NCBI RefSeq assembly: GCF_900103455.1
Contig: NZ_FNHI01000027.1
Location: 62,001 to 126,000, forward strand
Direction: 5' to 3'
Source: Streptomyces wuyuanensis
GTDB lineage: Bacteria; Actinomycetota; Actinomycetes; Streptomycetales; Streptomycetaceae
DNA: 64,000 bases
Program-made: the position numbers and the translations under genes
The notes under the pieces: generated by a model
Databases searched by the model: none
Seen by the model: only the letters and a program-made list of their open reading frames with translations
What the model was told of the DNA's origin: nothing
In this document: piece by piece, positions 1 through 8,522 of the stretch
Layout: each line of letters starts with the position of its first letter
How positions within the stretch are numbered: position 1 is the first letter of the stretch

Positions 1-424
1 GCTGGAAGTACTCGGGCGGCAGATACACGTACGCCGGGCTGTCGATCCCCGACTTCTCGCCCACGATCACCACCTTCTGGATCTGGCCGCCCGTCTCCGG
101 CCGCGCGCTTCCCGGGACGTCCGGCTTCTGCTTGCCGACCACCTTGACGGTCCTGCTGCTCGCCGAGTGGTCCACGACCTCTCCCATCTCCTGCTGCCGG
201 CCGAAGAGGTCGGCCCAGGAGCCGTAGAAGAGGAAGGAGTTGTTCGCGGCCAGGCCCACCGCGGCGAACAGCGCGAGCTGCGTCGCCAGCAGCAGCCCCA
301 CCCGGCCGAGGACCGCCCGCCAGCCCCGGCGTGAGAGCCGCGGCCACAGCCAGATCGTCGCGGCGAAGAGAGCCACGGCGGCCAGAACGGCCAGCGCCAG
401 AACCTTGTTACTGGTGAGACCCAT
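1..424 (-). CDS. membrane-anchored esterase-like protein (3' part cut by window edge)
   Basis: Only the N-terminal 141 codons are in the window; the gene runs off the left edge. It starts at ATG 424. Two hydrophobic segments lie near residues 8-25 and 38-60, followed by a linker and the start of a domain reading AYVYLPPEYF, which resembles the entry strand of putative esterases of the esterase D / antigen 85 fold. The active-site serine would be outside the window. It is divergent from the DUF2156 gene, with 146 bp between the starts. The esterase assignment rests on that short motif and on the conserved gene neighbourhood, so treat it as likely rather than certain. Confidence 0.6.
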   Translation of the reverse strand, partial: MGLTSNKVLALAVLAAVALFAATIWLWPRLSRRGWRAVLGRVGLLLATQLALFAAVGLAANNSFLFYGSWADLFGRQQEMGEVVDHSASSRTVKVVGKQKPDVPGSARPETGGQIQKVVIVGEKSGIDSPAYVYLPPEYFQ

Positions 425-570
425 GAGGCGATCGAGCTTCTTCCGTGAGAATTTCCTGAGAGTCGATGAACCCGCCGCCCGGAAGTGCCGTCCTAGAGAG
501 CGCAAATTGTCCGAGCCGAACGTTCTGCGGCCATGGACTCCACGATCTCTCTCGAGAGCCTCAGGAAGCG

Positions 571-2409
571 ATGTCTGTCACCATAGATGGGGATAAGTCG
601 GGCTTGGTTCCGGATCGAGTACGCCGGATCCTCCGCGGCCCTCGCGCCGAATCCGTTCCTGCGCTGGTCGGCACGGCCTGCACCTTCATCGGCCTGGTCG
701 ACATCGCCGCAGGGGTGTTCCCGCGCTTCCGGCACAGCCGGATGCACGCCCTCGCCGAGGTGCTCCCCGGCGCCCTCGGCCCGTTCGCCGCCGCGCTGTC
801 GCTCAGCGCCGGCGTCCTGCTGCTGCTCCTCGCACACGGGCTGAAGCGGCACAAGCGGCGCGCCTGGCGGGCCGCGGTGGTCCTGCTCCCGGCCGGCGCC
901 GTCGCACAGTTCGTCTACCGCCACTCGGTCATCGGCGTCCTGCTGTCGCTGGTACTGCTGGCCCTGCTGCTGCGCCACCGCAACGAGTTCGCCGCCCTTC
1001 CCGACCCGCGCAGCCGTTGGAAGGCACTCGCCAACTTCGTCCTGATGGGCGCCGGTTCGATCGGCCTCGGCCTGGTCGTCGTGAGCGCACACCCGGGCAA
1101 GGTCATCGGCAGTCCCAGCCTCACCGACCGTCTCGAGCACGTCCTGTTCGGGCTCTTCGGCCTCGAAGGACCGGTCGGATACGAGGGCGGCGTCGACTGG
1201 ACCGTCGGCTACTCGCTCGGCGCGCTCGGCCTGATCACCGCCGTCACCACGATCTACCTGGCGTTCCGCCCAGAGCACCCGGCCGCGACGCTCACGACCG
1301 AAGACGAGTCCAGGCTCCGCGAGCTGCTCGAGAGGCACGGCGGCCGCGACTCCCTCGGCCACTTCGCGCTCCGGCGCGACAAGGGCGTCGTCTTCTCCCC
1401 CAGCGGCAAGGCAGCCGTCACCTACCGCGTCGTCTCCGGCGTCATGCTCGCCAGCGGCGACCCGATCGGCGACGTCGAGGCGTGGCCGGGCGCCATCGAG
1501 CGCTTCATGGACGAGGCCAAGGCCCACTCCTGGACCCCGGCCGTCATGGGGTGTTCCGAGACGGGCGGCCAGGTATGGACCCGCGAGACCGGCCTCGACG
1601 CCCTGGAGCTGGGCGACGAGGCGGTGGTGGACGTCCCGGATTTCTCGCTCACCGGGCGCGCCATGCGAAACGTGCGCCAGATGGTGAAGCGCATCGAGCG
1701 CAACGGCTACGAGACCCGCGTCCGCCGCGTCCGTGACCTCTCCGACGGCGAGCTGGAGCGGATACGCCGGGCCGCGGACGACTGGCGCGGCACCGACACG
1801 GAGCGCGGCTTCTCCATGGCCCTCGGCCGCATCGGCGACCCCTCGGACGGCGACAGCGTGATCGCCACCGCGCACAAGGCCGACGACGGCGAGCCGGGGC
1901 CGTACGGCGACCTGAAGGCCGTACTCCACTTCGTGCCCTGGGGCACGGACGGCATGTCGCTGGATCTGATGCGCCGCGACCGCTCCGCCGACCCCGGCAT
2001 GAACGAACTGCTGATCGTCGCCGCGCTGCAGGCCTCCCCGAAGCTCGGCATAGCCCGGGTCTCGCTGAACTTCGCGATGTTCCGCTCCGCGCTCGCCCGC
2101 GGTGAGCAGCTGGGCGCCGGACCGGTCCTGCGGGTCTGGCGCGGGCTGCTGGTCTTCCTCTCCCGCTGGTTCCAGATCGAGTCGCTGTACAAGTTCAACG
2201 CCAAGTTCCGGCCGCGCTGGGAGCCCCGCTTCGTGGTCTTCCGCAAGACCCGCGACCTGCCCCGCATCGGATTCGCCGCCATGCAGGCGGAGGGCTTCGT
2301 GACGCTGGCCGTGCCGCGTCCGTTCCGCCGCCGCGCGGCCCGCGCCCCCCGCCCCTGCGCCCACATCCGCCCGGCCGCGGCCGGTGAGCACGAGGTGCGC
2401 GCGGCGTAG
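571..2409 (+). CDS. DUF2156 membrane protein, phosphatidylglycerol lysyltransferase (MprF/LysX C-terminal type)
   Basis: 612 residues. About five or six hydrophobic segments fill residues 25-230, and a soluble domain follows from about 240 to the end. That domain has the hallmarks of the DUF2156/LPG synthase C-terminal family, including a C-terminal stretch around FNAKFRPRWEPRFVVF. Members with the full fold transfer lysine from lysyl-tRNA to phosphatidylglycerol and make the envelope less anionic; the lysyl-tRNA synthetase module fused in mycobacterial LysX is absent here. The open frame continues upstream to 466, but ATG 571 has AGGAAG just before it and starts a normal Streptomyces N-terminus, so I prefer it. 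Substrate and activity are inferred from the family. Confidence 0.75.
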   Translation: MSVTIDGDKSGLVPDRVRRILRGPRAESVPALVGTACTFIGLVDIAAGVFPRFRHSRMHALAEVLPGALGPFAAALSLSAGVLLLLLAHGLKRHKRRAWRAAVVLLPAGAVAQFVYRHSVIGVLLSLVLLALLLRHRNEFAALPDPRSRWKALANFVLMGAGSIGLGLVVVSAHPGKVIGSPSLTDRLEHVLFGLFGLEGPVGYEGGVDWTVGYSLGALGLITAVTTIYLAFRPEHPAATLTTEDESRLRELLERHGGRDSLGHFALRRDKGVVFSPSGKAAVTYRVVSGVMLASGDPIGDVEAWPGAIERFMDEAKAHSWTPAVMGCSETGGQVWTRETGLDALELGDEAVVDVPDFSLTGRAMRNVRQMVKRIERNGYETRVRRVRDLSDGELERIRRAADDWRGTDTERGFSMALGRIGDPSDGDSVIATAHKADDGEPGPYGDLKAVLHFVPWGTDGMSLDLMRRDRSADPGMNELLIVAALQASPKLGIARVSLNFAMFRSALARGEQLGAGPVLRVWRGLLVFLSRWFQIESLYKFNAKFRPRWEPRFVVFRKTRDLPRIGFAAMQAEGFVTLAVPRPFRRRAARAPRPCAHIRPAAAGEHEVRAA

Positions 2410-2469
2410 CGGGACCGTGCCGGAGCGGCAGCGGCATGGAGGGGTCTCTTCCGGGCCTAGGCTGGTCGT

Positions 2470-3330
2470 ATGAGTACGTTGCGCGGACGGGGCACGGCCA
2501 CGGGCCTGCCGGAGTGGGACCGCTGTGCGGTCATGGGGGTCGTCAACGTGACGCCCGACTCCTTCTCCGACGGAGGCCGCTGGTTCGACACCACGGCCGC
2601 CGTCAAGCACGGCCTCGACCTCGTCGCCGAGGGCGCCGACCTGGTGGACGTCGGCGGCGAGTCCACCCGGCCCGGCGCCTCCCGCGTCGACGAGGAGGAG
2701 GAGCTGCGGCGCGTCCTCCCCGTCGTTCGGGGGCTGGCCGGCGAGGGCGTCACCGTCTCCGTCGACACCATGCGCGCATCCGTCGCCTCCCAGGCGGTGG
2801 CGGCCGGCGCCACCCTCGTCAACGACGTCTCCGGCGGCCTCGCCGACCCGGAGATGATCCGCGCCGTCGCCGCCGCGGAGGTGCCGTTCGTCGTCATGCA
2901 CTGGCGCGGCTTCAGCGAGGACATGAACAGCAGGGCGGTGTACGGGGACGTCGTCGCCGAGGTCGTCGCGGAACTGCGGGAGCGAATGGACGCCGTGGTC
3001 GCGGGAGGTGTCGCCGCCGAACGGATCATCGTCGACCCGGGCCTCGGCTTCGCCAAGCAGGCCGGACACGACCTCGCGCTGGTCGCGCACCTCGCCGAGC
3101 TGCGCTCCCTGGGCCGGCCGCTCCTCGTCGCCGCCTCCCGCAAGCGGTTCCTCGGCCACGTCCTGGCCGGCGACGCCGCGACCCCGCCGCCCGCTCGCGA
3201 GCGGGACGCCGCCACCGCCGCGGTCTCCGCGATCGCCGCCCACGAGGGCGCCTGGGCGGTGCGGGTCCACGAGGTGCGGGCCACGGCGGACGCCGTGCGG
3301 GTCGCGCGGGCGGTCGAGGGAGCCCGGTGA
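2470..3330 (+). CDS. folP: dihydropteroate synthase
   Basis: 286 residues, normal for the family. FolP condenses 6-hydroxymethyl-7,8-dihydropterin diphosphate with 4-aminobenzoate to give 7,8-dihydropteroate and is the sulfonamide target. The signature MGVVNVTPDSFSDGG is at residues 22-36, followed by a conserved DVGGESTRPGA loop; VNDVSGG and the later DPGLGFAKQ and SRKRFLG motifs are also present. It is the first gene of a folate operon: its TGA overlaps the next GTG in a GTGA junction, and folB and folK follow. Little leader separates a possible -10 (TAGGCT, 2458-2463) from the ATG. Confidence 0.95.
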   Translation: MSTLRGRGTATGLPEWDRCAVMGVVNVTPDSFSDGGRWFDTTAAVKHGLDLVAEGADLVDVGGESTRPGASRVDEEEELRRVLPVVRGLAGEGVTVSVDTMRASVASQAVAAGATLVNDVSGGLADPEMIRAVAAAEVPFVVMHWRGFSEDMNSRAVYGDVVAEVVAELRERMDAVVAGGVAAERIIVDPGLGFAKQAGHDLALVAHLAELRSLGRPLLVAASRKRFLGHVLAGDAATPPPARERDAATAAVSAIAAHEGAWAVRVHEVRATADAVRVARAVEGAR

Positions 3331-3788
3331 CCTCGCGTACCGACGTCGAGAACGTGGAAGCGGCCAACACCGCCTTCTACGAGGCCGTGGAACGGGGCGA
3401 CTTCGAGGAGATCTCCGGCCTCTGGCTGGACGGCGCCGAGGCCGACGACATCTCCTGTGTGCACCCGGGCTGGCCGGTGCTCTCGGGGCGCGGCGAGGTG
3501 CTGCGCTCATACGCCCTGATCATGGCGAACACCGAGTACATCCAGTTCTTCCTCACCGACGTGCGGGTGAGCGTGTCCGGCGACACCGCCGTCGTGACCT
3601 GCACCGAGAACATCCTCAGCGGCGGCCCCGCGGAGGAGGCCGGCGAGCTGGGGCCCCTCGTCGGGCAGCTGGTCGTGGCCACCAACGTGTTCCGCCGCAC
3701 ACCGGACGGGTGGAGAATCTGGTCACATCACGGTTCGCCCGTTCTGGCGGAATCGGAGGACGAAGAGGACGGCGATTCCACCCCCTGA
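3327..3788 (+). CDS. NTF2-like (SnoaL/DUF4440 type) protein in the folate operon
   Basis: 153 residues, starting at a GTG that overlaps the folP stop, so it is probably translationally coupled. The pattern fits the NTF2-like cone fold: an N-terminal helix with NTAFYEAVERGDFEEI, a W-L-D-G segment, CVHPGWPVLSGRGEV, then strands ending in WRIWSHHGSPV. These proteins serve as small enzymes or ligand binders; no role in folate synthesis is established for this one. The acidic C-terminus (SEDEEDGD) is disordered-looking. A position between folP and folB is, from memory, conserved in Streptomyces, which suggests a linked function I cannot name. Confidence 0.85.
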   Translation: MTSRTDVENVEAANTAFYEAVERGDFEEISGLWLDGAEADDISCVHPGWPVLSGRGEVLRSYALIMANTEYIQFFLTDVRVSVSGDTAVVTCTENILSGGPAEEAGELGPLVGQLVVATNVFRRTPDGWRIWSHHGSPVLAESEDEEDGDSTP

Positions 3789-3980
3789 GCGGGTAAACCG
3801 GCTCGTGGGAGGTTCGTTTCCGCGTCCGCGGGGTAGGCGCCGCCACCAGCCGGTGACGGTTCCGTCCACGGCCCCGTGGGCAGGCCGTGTCCGAGCCCGC
3901 AGGTAGATTCGAATCCGTGCACTGCTGCCGCCCGCACGCGGCCGCGTGCGCGCCGGACTACGACAGCAGGAGTGATTCGC

Positions 3981-4340
3981 GTGGATCGTGTCGCGCTGCG
4001 CGGCCTCAAGGCCCGCGGGCACCACGGCGTCTTCCCCCGGGAGCGCGAGGAGGGCCAGACCTTCATCGTGGACCTGGTGCTCGGCCTCGACACCCGTCCC
4101 GCGGCGGCCGACGACGACCTGGCGAAGACCGTCCACTACGGAGTGGTGGCGGAGGAGGTCGTCGGCGTCGTCCAGGGCGAGCCGGTGGACCTGATCGAGA
4201 CGCTGGCCGAGCGCATCGCCCAGCAGTGCCTCAAGCACGCCGGCGTCCAGGAGGTCGAGGTCGTCGTGCACAAGCCCGACGCCCCGATCACCGTCCCGTT
4301 CGACGACGTCACCATCACCATCACCCGGAGCCGTGCATGA
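3981..4340 (+). CDS. folB: dihydroneopterin aldolase
   Basis: 119 residues. FolB converts 7,8-dihydroneopterin to 6-hydroxymethyl-7,8-dihydropterin and glycolaldehyde, giving FolK its substrate. The sequence opens with VDRVALRGLKARGHHGVFPRE, the usual G-x-H-G-V-x-x-x-E start, and has the mid-protein Y-G-x-V motif (HYGVVAEEV) and a conserved V-x-K-P near the end. I chose GTG 3981 because AGGAG lies about 8 bases upstream and the family N-terminus begins there. The stop overlaps folK (ATGA). The 192-bp gap upstream contains TAGATT at 3904-3909, a plausible -10 for an internal operon promoter. Confidence 0.93.
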   Translation: MDRVALRGLKARGHHGVFPREREEGQTFIVDLVLGLDTRPAAADDDLAKTVHYGVVAEEVVGVVQGEPVDLIETLAERIAQQCLKHAGVQEVEVVVHKPDAPITVPFDDVTITITRSRA

Positions 4341-4924
4341 GCGACCCCACCGTGCAGCCCGTGCCGACCGCCGTCGTCGAGCAGGTCGACGCGGCCGACA
4401 TCACCCTCTCCAACCCCAAACGAGCCGTGATCGCGCTCGGCTCCAACCTCGGCAACCGGCTGGAGACGATCCAGGGCGCCATCGACCTGCTCGAGGACAC
4501 GCCCGGCGTCCGGGTCAAGGCCGTCTCCCCCGTGTACGAGACGGAGCCGTGGGGCGTGGAGCCGGGCACGCAGCCGTCGTACTTCAACGCGGTGGTGCTC
4601 GTGAAGACGACGCTGCCCCCGAGCTCCCTGCTGGAGCGCGGCCAGGCGATCGAGGAGGCGTTCGACCGGGTGCGCGAGGAGCGCTGGGGTCCGCGCACGA
4701 TCGACGTCGACATCGTGGCGTACGCGGACGTGGTCTCGAGCGACCCGCTCCTCACCCTTCCGCATCCGCGGGCGCACGAGCGGGCCTTCGTCCTCGCCCC
4801 GTGGCACGACGTGGAGCCCGAGGCCCAGCTGCCGGGCCTGGGCGGGATCGCCGAGCTGCTGGCCGGCGTGGGCCGGACGGGAGTCGCTCCGCGCGTGGAC
4901 CTGGAACTCCGCCTGCCCGAGTAG
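4337..4924 (+). CDS. folK: 2-amino-4-hydroxy-6-hydroxymethyldihydropteridine diphosphokinase
   Basis: 195 residues. FolK (HPPK) transfers pyrophosphate from ATP to 6-hydroxymethyl-7,8-dihydropterin. Visible signatures are ALGSNLGNR near residue 35, SPVYETEPWG, FNAVV, and the catalytic block RWGPRTIDVDIV with the magnesium-binding DVD, followed by LPHPRAHERAFVL. The N-terminal 30 residues are longer than in E. coli HPPK and look flexible. It starts 4 bp inside folB, which favours coupled synthesis of the two consecutive enzymes. Confidence 0.95.
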   Translation: MSDPTVQPVPTAVVEQVDAADITLSNPKRAVIALGSNLGNRLETIQGAIDLLEDTPGVRVKAVSPVYETEPWGVEPGTQPSYFNAVVLVKTTLPPSSLLERGQAIEEAFDRVREERWGPRTIDVDIVAYADVVSSDPLLTLPHPRAHERAFVLAPWHDVEPEAQLPGLGGIAELLAGVGRTGVAPRVDLELRLPE

Positions 4925-4978
4925 TCGTTACGCTCTTCAGGGTCTCCGGCACCAAGACGAAGGACACAGGGGCGCGCG

Positions 4979-5464
4979 GTGAAGCAACTACGGCTTGGGG
5001 TACTGGCCGGGCTGTTCGTGGTGGCCGGAGTGCTGTCCTGGGGCGGCGCCCGGCTGTGGGACTCGGTGGGCACGCTGCCGAGCGTGCCACTGGCCGCGCC
5101 CATCGTCCTGGCGTCGATCGCCGTCGTCCTCCTGGCGACCGCGCTGTCGCTGCGCGCCCGGTTGCGGGCCCAGCGTGAGCGCAGGCCGGGGGCGAAGGGG
5201 GTCGAGCCGCTGATGGCCGCCCGCGCGGTCGTCTTCGGCCAGGCGAGCGCTCTGGTGGCGGCCCTCGTCAGCGGCGTGTACGGCGGCGTGGGCGCCTTCC
5301 TGCTGGGGTCGCTCGACGTCCCGGCCCGCCGTGACCAGGCGATCTACGCGGGCTTCGCGGTACTGGCGGGCATCGCGGTGATCGCCGCGGGCCTGTTCCT
5401 GGAGCGGGTCTGCAGACTCCCGGACGACGAGGACGACGGTACCGGCCAGGTCCCGGCGCGCTGA
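4979..5464 (+). CDS. DUF3180 membrane protein
   Basis: 161 residues starting at GTG 4979, with four hydrophobic helices (about residues 5-22, 40-58, 85-110 and 120-140) and a short acidic tail. It matches the actinobacterial DUF3180 family, which follows folK in many actinomycetes; no function is known. It sits 54 bp after folK and ends the folate operon just before a strong bidirectional terminator. Confidence 0.85.
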   Translation: MKQLRLGVLAGLFVVAGVLSWGGARLWDSVGTLPSVPLAAPIVLASIAVVLLATALSLRARLRAQRERRPGAKGVEPLMAARAVVFGQASALVAALVSGVYGGVGAFLLGSLDVPARRDQAIYAGFAVLAGIAVIAAGLFLERVCRLPDDEDDGTGQVPAR

Positions 5465-5481
5465 CGCCTGCCTGACGCGAG

Positions 5482-5512
5482 GAAGCACCCCCGGCGAGGC
5501 CGGGGGTGCTTC
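5482..5512. terminator. bidirectional hairpin terminator between DUF3180 gene and folE
   Basis: Perfect 14-bp stem, GAAGCACCCCCGGC (5482-5495) pairing with 5499-5512 around a GAG loop. It lies between two convergent genes and can serve both. Confidence 0.85.
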
Positions 5513-5590
5513 GGTCGAAGGGGGGCGTGCGTGCGCGCGCCGGCCGGGGAAGGAGGGCGGTCCGCCCGCGGTCCTGCGCCGGTGGACGGC

Positions 5591-6196
5591 TCAGCGCGCC
5601 ATGATCAGGCTCATCGCCTCGTTGCGCGTGGCGACGTCGCGCAACTGCCCGCGCACCGCCGAGGTGATGGTCTTGGCGCCCGGCTTGCGGATGCCGCGCA
5701 TCGACATGCACATGTGCTCGCACTCGATGACCACGATCACCCCGCGCGGCTCCAGGATCTCCATCAGGGAGTCGGCGATCTGCGTGGTCAGGCGCTCCTG
5801 CACCTGAGGGCGGCGGGCGAAGACGTCGACGAGGCGGGCGAGCTTGGAAAGGCCGGTGATCTTGCCCGTGGTCGACGGGATGTAGCCGACGTGGGCGACA
5901 CCCCGGAAGGGGACCAGATGGTGCTCACAGCAGCTCACCAGTTCGATGTCCTTCACCAGGACCATCTCGTCATGGCCGAGGTCGAACGTCGTGGTGAGCA
6001 CGTCCTCGGGCTGCTGCCAGAGTCCCGCGAATATCTCCTTGTACGCCCGGGCCACCCGCGCCGGGGTCTCCTTCAGGCCCTCACGGTCCGGGTCCTCGCC
6101 GACGGCGATGAGGAGTTCGCGCACGGCGTTCTCGGCACGCTTCTCGTCGAACTCGCCGATCGTGCCCTCGCCGTCCAGCGTCACCGGGTCGGTCAT
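5591..6196 (-). CDS. folE: GTP cyclohydrolase I
   Basis: 201 residues. FolE makes 7,8-dihydroneopterin triphosphate from GTP, the first step of folate synthesis. The zinc and catalytic motif CCEHHLVPF is at about 89-97 and the second zinc cysteine lies in ECEHMCMSMRG; GKITGLSKLARLVD and QERLT are also present. ATG 6196 starts at MTDPV, the usual Streptomyces N-terminus; the frame stays open 16 codons further upstream without a better start. It follows ftsH on the same strand but is separated from it by an 18-bp perfect inverted repeat. Confidence 0.95.
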   Translation of the reverse strand: MTDPVTLDGEGTIGEFDEKRAENAVRELLIAVGEDPDREGLKETPARVARAYKEIFAGLWQQPEDVLTTTFDLGHDEMVLVKDIELVSCCEHHLVPFRGVAHVGYIPSTTGKITGLSKLARLVDVFARRPQVQERLTTQIADSLMEILEPRGVIVVIECEHMCMSMRGIRKPGAKTITSAVRGQLRDVATRNEAMSLIMAR

Positions 6197-6234
6197 CTGT
6201 GCTGCCTCGTTCCTGTGCTCTGCCTTGGCGCGAA

Positions 6235-6276
6235 AACGCCGCACTTCCCAGGCTAAAACCTGGGAAGTGCGGCGTT
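6235..6276. terminator. 18-bp perfect inverted repeat between ftsH and folE
   Basis: AACGCCGCACTTCCCAGG (6235-6252) pairs fully with 6259-6276 around CTAAAA. On the - strand it follows the ftsH stop by 40 bases and precedes the folE start by 38 bases. It reads as an intrinsic terminator or attenuator; on the - strand it is followed by a short TTCG rather than a long T tract. Confidence 0.75.
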
Positions 6277-6316
6277 CATTCCGGTCCGGCGGTCGTCACC
6301 GCCGCATCATGCCTGG

Positions 6317-8341
6317 TCAGGCGTCTGGACGCTCGTCCTTGACGGCTTCCGTGGGCGCCTTGGTGACATCGGTCACCGTGGGGGCCGAGGCCCCGTTGGC
6401 GCCGTTGGTGAGCGCGAGTTCCTTCGGCGACAGCACCGGCGGGCGGGTGGACGGCGTACGGCGGGAGGAGCCGGTCCACGCCGGGCGGGCCGGGCGCTTC
6501 ACGATCGGGGCGAAGATCTCCGCGATCTCCTCCTTGCCGAGGGTCTCCTTCTCCAGCAGCGCGAGGACGAGGTTGTCGAGGACGTCGCGGTTCTCGACCA
6601 GGATCTCCCAGGCCTCGTTGTGCGCGGTCTCGATGAGCTTCTTGACCTCTTCGTCGACCAGCGCCGCGACCTCTTCCGAGTAGTCGCGCTGGTGCGCCAT
6701 CTCACGGCCCAGGAACGGCTCCGTGTTGTCGCCGCCGAACTTGATCGCGCCGAGCCTCTCGGTCATGCCGTACTGCGTGACCATCGCACGGGCCGTGGCC
6801 GTGGCCTTCTCGATGTCGTTGGCCGCGCCCGTCGTGGGGTCGTGGAAGACGAGCTCCTCGGCCGCGCGGCCGCCCAGCATGTACGCCAGCTGGTCGAGCA
6901 TCTCGTTGCGCGTGGTCGAGTACTTGTCCTCGTCCGGGAGCACCATCGTGTAGCCCAGGGCCCGGCCGCGGGACAGGATCGTGATCTTGTGGACGGGGTC
7001 GGAGTTCGGGGAGGCCGCCGCGACCAGGGCGTGTCCACCCTCGTGGTACGCGGTGATCTTCTTCTCCTTGTCCGACATGATCCGGGTCCGCTTCTGCGGG
7101 CCCGCCACGACGCGGTCGATGGCCTCGTCCAGGAAGTGGTTGTCGATCAGCTTCTTGTCGCTGCGGGCCGTCAGCAGGGCGGCCTCGTTCAGCACGTTCG
7201 ACAGATCGGCACCGGTGAAGCCGGGGGTGCGGCGGGCGACGGCCGAGAGGTCGACGTCCGGGGCGACCGGCTTGCCCTTCTGGTGGACCTTGAGGATCTC
7301 CAGACGACCCTGCATGTCCGGGCGGTCGACGGCGATCTGCCGGTCGAAACGGCCCGGGCGGAGCAGCGCCGGGTCGAGGATGTCCGGCCGGTTCGTGGCG
7401 GCGATCAGGATCACGCCGCCCTTCACGTCGAAGCCGTCCATCTCGACGAGGAGCTGGTTCAGGGTCTGCTCGCGCTCGTCGTGACCGCCGCCGAGGCCGG
7501 CGCCGCGGTGGCGGCCCACCGCGTCGATCTCGTCGACGAAGACGATCGCCGGGGCGTTGGCCTTGGCCTGCTCGAAGAGGTCACGGACCCGGGAGGCACC
7601 GACACCGACGAACATCTCGACGAAGTCGGAGCCCGAGATCGAGTAGAACGGCACGCCCGCCTCGCCCGCGACGGCGCGGGCGAGCAGCGTCTTGCCCGTA
7701 CCGGGCGGGCCGTACAGCAGCACACCCTTCGGGATCTTGGCACCGACGGCCTGGAACTTCGCCGGCTCCTGCAGGAACTCCTTGATCTCCTGGAGCTCCT
7801 CGACGGCTTCGTCCGACCCGGCGACGTCGGAGAAGGTGGTCTTCGGCGTGTCCTTGGTGATGAGCTTGGCCTTGGACTTCCCGAAGTTCATGACCCGGGA
7901 GCCGCCGCCCTGCATCTGGTTCATCAGGAACAGGAAGACGACCACGATGAGGACGAACGGCAGCAGCGAGAGGAGCACCGAGAGGAACGGGCTCTGCCGC
8001 TCGGGCGAGACCGTGTAGCCCTTCTCGATCTCACCCGCGTCGTACTTCTGCTGCAGGGTCGTGGCCAGCTCGACGCCCTGGTCGCCGATGTAGCTCGCCT
8101 GGACCTTGTCGCTGCCGTCGACCTTCTGGCCGTCCTTCAGCTCGATCTTGATGATCTGCTCGTCGCCGGTGGTCAGCTTGGCCTGCTCGACCTGGTTCTT
8201 GTTGATCGCCTGGACAACCTCTGCGGTGTCCACCGTCTTGTAGCCGCCCGACGAGCCGACGACCTGCATCAGCACGACCACGGCGAGGACGGCCAGCACG
8301 ATCCACATGACCGGCCCACGGAAGTATCGCTTCACGTCCAT
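6317..8341 (-). CDS. ftsH: ATP-dependent zinc metalloprotease FtsH
   Basis: 674 residues, membrane-anchored AAA protease that degrades misfolded and regulatory membrane and cytosolic proteins. The order is: transmembrane helix at about 10-28, extracytoplasmic domain, second helix near 120-140 (LLSLLPFVLIVVVFLFL), AAA module with Walker A GPPGTGKT at 211-218, Walker B with D270-E271 and the SRH NRPDILDPALLRPGRFD, then the protease domain with zinc motif HEGGH at 433-437. The C-terminal 60 residues are low-complexity, as is usual in actinomycetes. It lies between hpt and folE, the standard Streptomyces order. Confidence 0.97.
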   Translation of the reverse strand: MDVKRYFRGPVMWIVLAVLAVVVLMQVVGSSGGYKTVDTAEVVQAINKNQVEQAKLTTGDEQIIKIELKDGQKVDGSDKVQASYIGDQGVELATTLQQKYDAGEIEKGYTVSPERQSPFLSVLLSLLPFVLIVVVFLFLMNQMQGGGSRVMNFGKSKAKLITKDTPKTTFSDVAGSDEAVEELQEIKEFLQEPAKFQAVGAKIPKGVLLYGPPGTGKTLLARAVAGEAGVPFYSISGSDFVEMFVGVGASRVRDLFEQAKANAPAIVFVDEIDAVGRHRGAGLGGGHDEREQTLNQLLVEMDGFDVKGGVILIAATNRPDILDPALLRPGRFDRQIAVDRPDMQGRLEILKVHQKGKPVAPDVDLSAVARRTPGFTGADLSNVLNEAALLTARSDKKLIDNHFLDEAIDRVVAGPQKRTRIMSDKEKKITAYHEGGHALVAAASPNSDPVHKITILSRGRALGYTMVLPDEDKYSTTRNEMLDQLAYMLGGRAAEELVFHDPTTGAANDIEKATATARAMVTQYGMTERLGAIKFGGDNTEPFLGREMAHQRDYSEEVAALVDEEVKKLIETAHNEAWEILVENRDVLDNLVLALLEKETLGKEEIAEIFAPIVKRPARPAWTGSSRRTPSTRPPVLSPKELALTNGANGASAPTVTDVTKAPTEAVKDERPDA

Positions 8342-8522
8342 CCATACGGAGCGGTGCCGCCCCGTCCCTCCTGCCCGTAGGTAAATGCTGCTATGAGAGT
8401 GCTGCTGTGAGACTCAGTAAAAGACTGTTCTTCGGACGGTACCCCAGCATTGTCACCCGGGACCGCCTTCCCATGCTCCAACGGCGGGAAGGCGGCCGGG
8501 GTTCCCGGGGCGCGTCCGCGCC

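Noticed and set aside
493..3510. Very long open frame antisense to the DUF2156 gene and folP (about 1000 codons)
   Set aside because: Shadow of GC-rich coding on the other strand; the opposite strand has two clear families, and this frame is Arg/Asp/Val-biased with no motif.
3904..3920. TTCGAATC sequence resembling a tRNA T-arm before folB
   Set aside because: No acceptor, D or anticodon arms can be drawn around it; better explained as a promoter -10 region.
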